Shown here piece by piece: positions 14,001-23,000 of a stretch of 25,221 nucleotides of DNA (position 1 is its first letter; every line of letters starts with the position of its first letter). The notes under the pieces were generated by a model. That model saw only the letters and a program-made list of their open reading frames with translations. It did not search any database and was not told the origin of the DNA. The stretch is from NCBI GenBank assembly GCA_019648995.1, contig BLXT01003756.1, positions 46,282 to 71,502 on the forward strand. Direction: 5' to 3'. Both the position numbers and the translations under genes were made by a program. Source of the DNA: Plakobranchus ocellatus. Lineage: Eukaryota > Mollusca > Gastropoda > Plakobranchidae.

Positions 14001-17000
14001 TGAAAAGGGGTGTAGAATCATCAGGTTTGGGTGTCACGAGTGAGCTTAAAAGAGGATCTTGATGATTCTCTAAGAATGGAGGAAAAAAACAAAGGATTCA
14101 AATTTCTAGAAACTTTAATTTTAAAAAAAAAAGGGTTAAAATTTCAAGAAACTTCATTTAAAAAAAAAACAGGAGTAAAATTTCAAGAAACTTTAATTTT
14201 TTTTATCAAAAAGTGAGTATGATGGAAATTAAGTTGCCATAGTGTGACTGAATACATATAAATGTAAAACATTAGATGAGTATAAATCAGCACTACGAAA
14301 CTGTGATACTGTTTATACTTAAGAGATTTTCTCTTACACTGCTTGCTAAGTGTTGTTCAAAAAAGTTTGATGTAAGATACAACTTTTAAATTTTTTTTGC
14401 CTAATGTTTAAAAATAATTTTATGACCATGAAAAGCTAGACTCTAGGCTACAGGAATGTGACAGATTTTTGCCCCTAGTAAATCAAGAAAATGTGTTAGT
14501 TAATCATTTTTAATCAAAAAACCATTATATTATTGATTTTTTCATGCTTTTCATTAATGTCTGTTGAATTTATGTAATAGTTATCTCCCTTCAAAAATAT
14601 TTCTTTTTCTTCACTCATTACTTTAATGTGAGTTCTTTAAAATCCATTCAATTTTCAATAAATCCCATGTTCCTATGATTATAAGCAGAGCTAAGTACAA
14701 CAGTGAAAGGCCATGGGAATAAACGGATATGTTAATGGTGGTCCTTTTGACACTTTTTCTAATATGATCTTAAGTTCTGTTAAATTTGAAAACGTTTAAA
14801 ACAGAAAACAATTTTCATTCTCACAATAATGCCTTATTCATTTTGGCCCCATTGTGGGCAAATAGTCATTGACAAAACCAAATGTTTTCATAACACACTT
14901 AATAAATTATAAAATTGCATGTAGAGTATATTTTATAACTTTGAAAACAAAAAGTTTTATTTGAAAAAACAAAAAATATCATATAAAATTTACACCATTT
15001 TAATTCAATGATACTGAGGTAAAAACCTAATTTATCTTTATTCATGATTCCAAGGGCACAGTTAAGTTCAAAAGCTGACAAAAAGTTTTAAAGCAACTGG
15101 AACCAGTAAAATTTTTTAGTTGGTTTTTGTGTACAGCCAGTCCATGACAAGGTGATTTCATGCTTTCAGGCCCTCCATCAGGCCAGGACGCCAGTGGCGG
15201 GGCTGGAACCCCCAACAGATGGGTCCCTGCAGATCTCAGGGCAAACTCTCTAGCCACTGTGCCACCGACGCCCCTAGTGAATGAAGTGAATGTGAATTGT
15301 TAGTCTGGTATTTCAGGCATAAACTTCTGAATGTGTTTGCTATACAAGCAGAACAGCATGTGACAAATATCTTGCTTTTGTTGCTCCCTTGAGCATGAAT
15401 CCACCGAGACTTGGGTATCAGATTTTACTAACAGGGTCCAAACTTAAAATTCACTTTCGCTTATGAAATAAATGGCTTTATTACATCTGATGCATAAATT
15501 AAAAACTAGAAGAAAGCTTACGAGGTGTATAATTGATTGGAGTCTCTATCTTGACATCTGAAGCAGCAAGGAAGTTTTTGCTCTCTTGATTTGGTGTATG
15601 CGTTTGAGCAGATGGGCAGCTCACAATGACAGTGAACATGCCTTCTTTGTTTTCAGGCACCGTCTCACAAGAATCATGTTTGATGGAATCACCATAATCT
15701 CTGTCATTGACCTCCGCGCTGGTGTAGGAAGAGAGAGTTTCTGGTCTGATGTCTTTAGGCACTTCTCTTACACCTGCTGAAAGGAAGCAATACAAAGCAA
15801 GAACAGAAAATCATAAATTAATTAAGCGAACCATATTTACTTGCATTCAACATTCAATTTCTTCGCAGCTGGATGAATTCCAATATTAAAAAAAAAACTG
15901 ATCATTGTTTCAGACTAGCATGACACATTGTTGACCATGATTTATAAAGTATTGTGAACTTACATCAATATTAGTACAACAATTCAAACATAAATCATGC
16001 TCTTTCATTCACTGATACATATACAGTAAAATCTCTGATAATAAAACTTGACCTTAACATGAATTCATTTTGTGGAGCCAACTATCATGGTCATTAATTA
16101 CTTCAGTAGAACTCATTAAAACAACATTGGGAATGAGGAGACCTTTTTAAATAAAAAATCTTAAATCTCGGTTTCCCCCTTTATTTAAAACCCATTAAAG
16201 TGTGACGGGAATAGCGAGCCCTAAAAAAACTGACCTCAGTGGTTATGAAAAAATTTTATTTTTCAGTTACAAGTCAAAGTAAGCCTTTAAAAAAGCCCTG
16301 CAGACCTGTCCAGATGTTACAGCTCTGAGTTTATACACACTGCAGGAGAATGTGATATAAGATTGCACAAAATAAAACCAATTATCTGCATAGACTTCAG
16401 TTGGAGTGTAGAGACTATAAAATGATTTGCCTCTCTTTGCCTCTTGCCCGGGACATGCTAAGTCTTGGCACTGTCCCTCTTGCTTAGATCTTGATCTCCC
16501 CTGCCTCCGCCCTACCCGTTTGCTTGGATATGCCTCGTTTTGCCCTGTCTCAAAGCTCACCTAGCCTTCTTAACCCATTACATGCGGGTTAATTTTGTTA
16601 CAGCAAGGCTTTTTTATATTTTAAAAATACTTAAAATGGGAATTTTTCTTTCAGCTTCTCAGAATTTCTAAAAAAATTCAATTTGACATGATTACATAAT
16701 AATGATTGATGGAAAATCAATATTGAACTAACCTGAGGTCATTTCCGAAACCCTCCATTATTTTTCACCATGTAAAGTATGGGGTGATTTTGTTACCACT
16801 GACGTACGGATAGGTATATAGCGATTTTTTTACTATATACGGTTGGGGGCACGCAGTTACCCCACACATACGGATAGACTATATTGCTATTAAAATTGTG
16901 AGGGCACTCAGGCACCCCCGACATAAGGATATGACAATAAAACGCCTCATACGGATAGGGTTAAAGTAAAAGCAAAAATCTGAGAGACCTGAGAAAAGCT

Positions 17001-20000
17001 ATTGGCCTCAAGTACTAGCTTCCCTCAATATCAGAGAATCAGCACAAATTATAATCCTGCTGACTGGATGAAACTTGTATACAAACATTGAACTGCACTC
17101 CTCTTGTCTTCAATGGTATCCGCACAATGGAAAGCTTTGTTATACAATGTATTTACGCAGAGGCTACAATACTGAATCATGTGGTATTGTAGATCAACGT
17201 AAAAACTTCTCTAAATTTCATATTTTCAAGTTCACTAGTGTGGAAAACAAAGTATACCCAAGGTGACAGAGGTTTACACTCACTACAACTCCATAAAAAA
17301 TACAGAAATATTACACACACACTCTCTCTCTCTCTGCTCCCAACTTTTTTATTGCCTAGGTTAAAGTTTTGTTGGAGTGAATTCTGAACAGGGCACAACA
17401 ATACATAAATCAATTAGGCCTGATTCTTCAATACTTTGTTGCCTTTTTTTCCCCTTTGTTTCTTTCTCTTTCTTTATTACATTATGAACAGTGACAATCT
17501 TGTAGTTACAAGATAATGTCTACAGCAATTTATCTAAACAGCATTTAATGTAATAATATGGAAGTAAACCAATAATAATTGATGGTACCTTTTGGTCCCT
17601 GTGAATTGCGCTGACAGTGAACATCTTCCTGCCCTAATCCTTTGGGAAGCTTCAGGGGCAATTTCATAGATGGGACTTCCTGATATTCAAGAATAGAATA
17701 ATGATATAGTGCAAGGCCACAAACTGTAAATCATTTCCATAAGCAGATGTTCATGTTAAATTAATTTGGTAATTGCTTTTTTAAAAGTGTCTGATTCACA
17801 ATGTTGATTTAGTTTGTCATTCCACAATTCCACCAACAGCTTGAATAAGTTTTTAATTAAACCCATCAACAATATGTTTCTTTTTTTTTTTTTTTTTATA
17901 CTATTTACTCACCTAGACAAGTTTTCTATAGATACTCATTTGTAATATTTGACTGACTGCAAAAGGTCACACCTTGTCAATGCTCTTTTTTTGTCTTAAA
18001 TTAACAAAAAAAACAAACAAAACATAATGCTCATGCCTCATTCATTAATTTTAATCATTAAGCAAGCGTATTCTGATCTAGCATTTTCTCTTTTGATGAC
18101 TCAAAATAATTATTTACATCCTGTCATGTGCGGACAATTCTTTGTCTTTAACATTTGATACCATGAATATCATCAAGTGGGAGCATATCATTTGATACAC
18201 CTTTATGCCATTAGGCACATGTGGATCTTGGATGAGAACACCTATCATACCTGCAGATATTTAATGGTTTGGCTTTTTTTTCTTTCTTTTTTTACGGTGT
18301 AGCCCACAGAATACAGGTGCAACATCAAGGTTTAAACACACATCCTAGAAAAGCAATGTATCATTTCATACTCCTTGTGATTTTTTTTAAAGGGAAATCA
18401 TTTAATATACCTCTTTATTTTGCTAAAACATTCTTCAGCATACAGGCTTATCATTATAATATACATCTTTGTCCTTCAGATAGAAGAAGAGTAATCATTT
18501 AAGTGTCCCCCTGAATGTTTTTTCTTTTATGGTGTGGTTTACTGTGTGGTGTATCATAGTTTAGGTATATGAAAAAGGGCATATCTCATAGACTGCTTTT
18601 AAAACTAAATCAACATGAATGAAAAAGGGCATATCATTAACAACTGCATAAATTTGCATGATTTTGTAAAACTAAAAAAAAAAAAAAGAATAACTTTGGA
18701 GAGATAAGTCTATTATAATGTCAGTTCCTGGCCATTTTTTTGTCACAAATCCTTGTTTTTATTCAGTGTTAACCTCTTTTGAAAAGTTTCCATTTTTCAT
18801 ATGCCTCTTTTTCATGAAGCCAACAATATCGTGAAATTCTTGTAAGTGTCCTGAGATAAGGATGAATGGATTTTTTTCATGCCTTTATGGATATTTTATT
18901 TTGAATCCATGGTGCTAAGCGTACACCAACCAATTCTAAGATTAATAAAAAGAAAATATAACTCTAACAAGAGAACCTAAGAATTCTTTTTGATATGTTG
19001 AAAAAAAAAAAAAAACTTTCAAGATCAGAAACGATTTGTTTTGACTCAAAGCCACTTTGCACCCCATATCATCAAACTGATGATTCCAGGCACTACTTTA
19101 CGAAAAGATTAAATAGTCAGTACCCAACCATGAGCAATTATTATTTTTTTAAGCTTCACAAAAAAATTACCAAAATATTGTCTTTCTCAAGCTTTGATAC
19201 TATTTCCCTGTAAAACAGATTAATTTGTAAAATCAAACCATCACCCTTAGTTACACAAGTAAATATTTTTTTCATTTAATATAAATAAGGGACAAGCTAC
19301 AGATTTTAAGAATATTTGGATGATGAAGTTTTAAAGTATGGAGGATGTGATGATGATAACTTGAGTATTGGATACAGTAATGAATCTGAGAGCCAAAAGG
19401 ATAAACAGTTAATTAATGTACCAATTTTTACAAAAGTGAATTGTAGAGTTTATTAAATTGACTGTTACCACATCTCCCAAAATTTAATACCTATAAAAAA
19501 ACATTGATTTTTTCTTTTTCAGATATATTTCAACAATTACAAAAAAAAGCCAATATTCAATGTTTGATGAATTTTCTTTTGACCAGCTTAGGCACTAAAT
19601 ACATGAAAATAAAACAAACCTGTTCATTGCCCATCTCACTGAAAGATGTTTGAGTTGGGTGAATGACAGAGTTATTTTCAGCTGCAGGAGAAGTTGCTTT
19701 GACAAGGTGTATCGTGGAGCTGTTAGGCTCTGAAATAATGTAAAAGTCTCCTTTCACATTTTCTATGTGAATTTTAAGTTTCCGTGTCTCATTATCTTTC
19801 TCTTTAGAGGCACCAGCTGCGTAATGCTCAAGTTTGTTATGTAAATTGCTGTCCCTCTGCCCATTGTGGTGACTGCAACTGCTAGGAGGATTGTTGTACT
19901 TATTTGAGAGGCCAAGAGTGGATATGGATTTGCTGCTTTTAGTTTGGCATTCAGGAGAATTTTTACAGTTTTTGCTGCAGATTGTGTTACGATTGGTGCT

Positions 20001-23000
20001 TTTTCCTTTGTTTGTTGCAGAAACAGTGCCGCAAATTTGATAAGGCAATGTCAAAAAGTTTGGCATAATTTTAGCAGCTTTGGTACAAGCAGGTAAGGAC
20101 GTCTGGTCTGTTGATAAAGTCATCACAGATCCTGATAATGGTTTGGAAAATAAAGATGATGTGATAGACAATACTTCTTCTGCTGTTGTTATTGTTGCAT
20201 CTGCCTCAAAAGATGAAGCTTTCTGAAAGAAAAAAAATCATCCTCTCAGCCCAGGTATTTTTTTTTTTCATTTCCAGAGTACAATCATTATTTGTAATTC
20301 AGCCTCCATTTACACCCAATATGCTTAAGTTTTCAATCATTTTGAGATCTCGTGTCACAATCATCACTGAAACTAATTAAAAGCTTCATGTTTAAGAAAA
20401 AGACAATATGGATGGTGCAGAGAGTAAAAGATGAAATAAAAAAAAAGCTTTTAAATTTAACAGGAAAAACATTTACTTTTCTTCAAGCATCTTTAGTGAA
20501 AAAAGTTTTAGGTCTAATTTCATTGTGAACCTTCATAATTAGATTAAAAGTTTAGTTTGAAGCTTCTTCAACACAATGAGGTAAGTTGATGTCTTTCATT
20601 TTGAACTAAAGTAAAGTCACATAAGCCATGGCTAAGCAGAGAAACAAAAAGATGGATTTTAAAAAGTCGGAAAGACTGGAGATTTTTTTGAGAAAGTCAA
20701 AAGTGGAAAATCTAAAACTGTTATTGAAATAATCAAATTTCAAATGTGAATGCCAGGAAATTAAGTGCACTGAATAAGCCTGGAATCTGAATGATACTGC
20801 ATAAAAGTTGTGACAAAAAACTGAAACTGTCCCTTTTGGAATCAAGTGATCAGCCAAGTCACCATTATACATATAGTCAGGACGATTTGTATGTATATCT
20901 ACACAGTCTATTAATTTACACAATTTAAATGCAAGCAAAGAGATGTGAGAGCCAACATACATCATACTCTGGGATGTAACTTAAAAACCATCAGAAGTTG
21001 TCTGTAGCTAATTCATGCAATGAAAATTACAATAAGGAAAGATGTTTAGGGTAAAGACAACCTGGGACACTAGATTGCCTTACAGCAGGGGAAGATGAAC
21101 TGCAGTGACCAGGAAAAAACAAGAGAATTTGTCTGCACATTTGGTGATATTCCTAGCAGATACAAAATTTTTTTTTTTTTTAATTACAAATAGGAAACCC
21201 CAATCTGGAGTATGGCTCTAAAGGTGTTTTAAATAATCGAGAAAGATATTGATACCATTTTGAACACTGCCATTTTCCTCTGTTGCTTGGAGGTCAAACT
21301 CGGCCCAGATAAAACCAGATTGATCTTCTGAGCTGGCTGCACTCCTCTTGCTGGCCCTTCTTTGAGTTTGTTTTTTACATTAGCCTTTGTTGATGAAGCT
21401 GCCACGACTTTCTCTGGCAGTACCACAAGACGAGATGAGTCTGCCTCCATAGCAAAAACTTCTTCTTTGATGTCCTGAAGCAGATTGTAGCACCGACGAC
21501 CATGGGCTGCCCTGTAATCAAAGTTGAATGCAGTTTTAGAAATAAAAAGAAATTTTAACAGAAAAAATACATAGGTTTTACATTGTTAAAAAAAAGGGAC
21601 CCTTCTCCAATGTAGTATCAAATGAAGAAAATATTCAGGATGAGATGTAAACACATCAGTCTCCCTCTTGAGAACTTTAAAGAAATGATAGAGGCCAGAG
21701 GGGTTATCGAAATTTTTTGTCTCAAATCTCTTATTTAGGGATTAGTATTCTCAATCTAAATACCTCATCAGAATTCCCTTTCATACAAATTTTGACAATA
21801 AAGGAAGCTATTTATAAACTTTGTTTTCAGTAATAGTATCTTTTCACTTCTTAAATAAATATATTTGAGGTTTGTAAGAAATCTAACCTCACAATTTACA
21901 TAACTGTGCTTACAAGATCCTTGAAAATGTTTCCAAGTGAAGACAAAAACGTTAAGTTTGCAGAAGATTTGTTATCTTTACTGTCCATAAAGAAGAAGAT
22001 TTCATAAAATTTCCTCCACCTCTACAACTCTTTTCATCCTTTGGATGTAACGAACTTGGAATAATATATAAGGGATTGCAAAAAAAAAAACCAACAAAAA
22101 ACACTGGCAAAAAAAAATTTTTTTACGCAAAGACAGAGAACTTCTTCTACTTCTATAAAATAATTTGGCATTTAAAATTAGCAGTGTGTATATTGATCAA
22201 AAGATCCCTTCTGAGTAAAATTTTAATAAAATCTCAGCATTATGTGTGGGCCTAAGCTTAACTTGGTTTTCATATTCTCAAATAAAAATCTGCTCAGAAG
22301 GCCAATCTAGCAATTTCAAAAAAATTTTTAGAGTAGTAAGATTTTCATGTAAGAGCAAAGGTAGCAGAGTCTTCAGAGAAGAAATCCCCCTTTAGCATGT
22401 GTTTTGGCTTTAAACTTCTGACACTCGAAGGGGGCCGGGCGACCAAAGTTACAACTCCAAGGTGTCCCTCAGTTACTTTTATTCCTCAACTCAAGCTTTT
22501 TGGGTTTTGAACCCACAACTCTTTTTTCCTTTTGATCAGGCAACTTTTTCAAATGCTCTGACGATTGTGCCAAGATGCTCCCGATGGGTTCTACCCCAAT
22601 TTCACCTGGAACAATTTTGGCAGACTCAGATGAAATTTCTTACATATGGAAAACCCTTTGCTGCTTTTCTGAGAAATCCATTCGCAGCTTCTCTAAGGTG
22701 CACTGTGTCCAATTGGGACCCTCTTTCCACAGTACTGTCTTTCCTCTCTTCTTACCTGTAAAATAAAAAAGCAATGCATAGTATCATTTTTGGTTGGTGT
22801 TGTTTAAATTAAAAATTAAATACATTCTCTCGCAAAGAAAAAAAAAATGCAAATTTACTTGACATTGATTTCAAAATGCGTCATAGTCATCAAATGTAAC
22901 AAATAAGCAGACTCTAGTTGCATTTGTACTTCGATGACAAAAATTTTTTTTTTTTTTTAAATTTTAATGCTTATATCTATAAACTCTTTAAAATGCCTTT

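Larger units (their letters stand above)
14070..15521 (-). other. Intron 7
   Basis: Contains the 39-bp triple repeat next to exon 8 (14093-14209), a TTATCTCCCTT motif (14581-14591) and the SINE candidate at about 15115-15275. Confidence 0.65.
15777..17588 (-). other. Intron 6
   Basis: Contains the TTAA-flanked MITE candidate (16570-16964) and an (AC)n(TC)n microsatellite (17312-17335). A 97-codon frame at 16267-16560 (minus) is Lys/Arg/Gln-rich and unrecognised; it is not called. Confidence 0.65.

Noticed and set aside
14031..14216. Apparent 13-residue protein repeat on the plus strand
   Set aside because: Caused by the 39-bp DNA repeat, whose period is a multiple of three.
16267..16560. 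97-codon minus-strand frame in intron 6
   Set aside because: Basic, Gln/Arg-rich start but no domain and no splice sites linking it to exons 6 and 7.
16231..16741. Retinoic acid response element (AGGTCA half-sites at 16231 and 16735)
   Set aside because: Half-sites are hundreds of bases apart and far from the start; no direct repeat with 2 or 5 nt spacing was found in the 5' flank.
20606..20965. 119-codon minus-strand frame in intron 4
   Set aside because: Hydrophobic/aromatic composition expected from AT-rich sequence, no family, and including it would break the phase 0 junction between exons 4 and 5.
22554..22572. Possible tRNA gene
   Set aside because: A and B boxes are present but no full cloverleaf or acceptor stem; a SINE head explains it.
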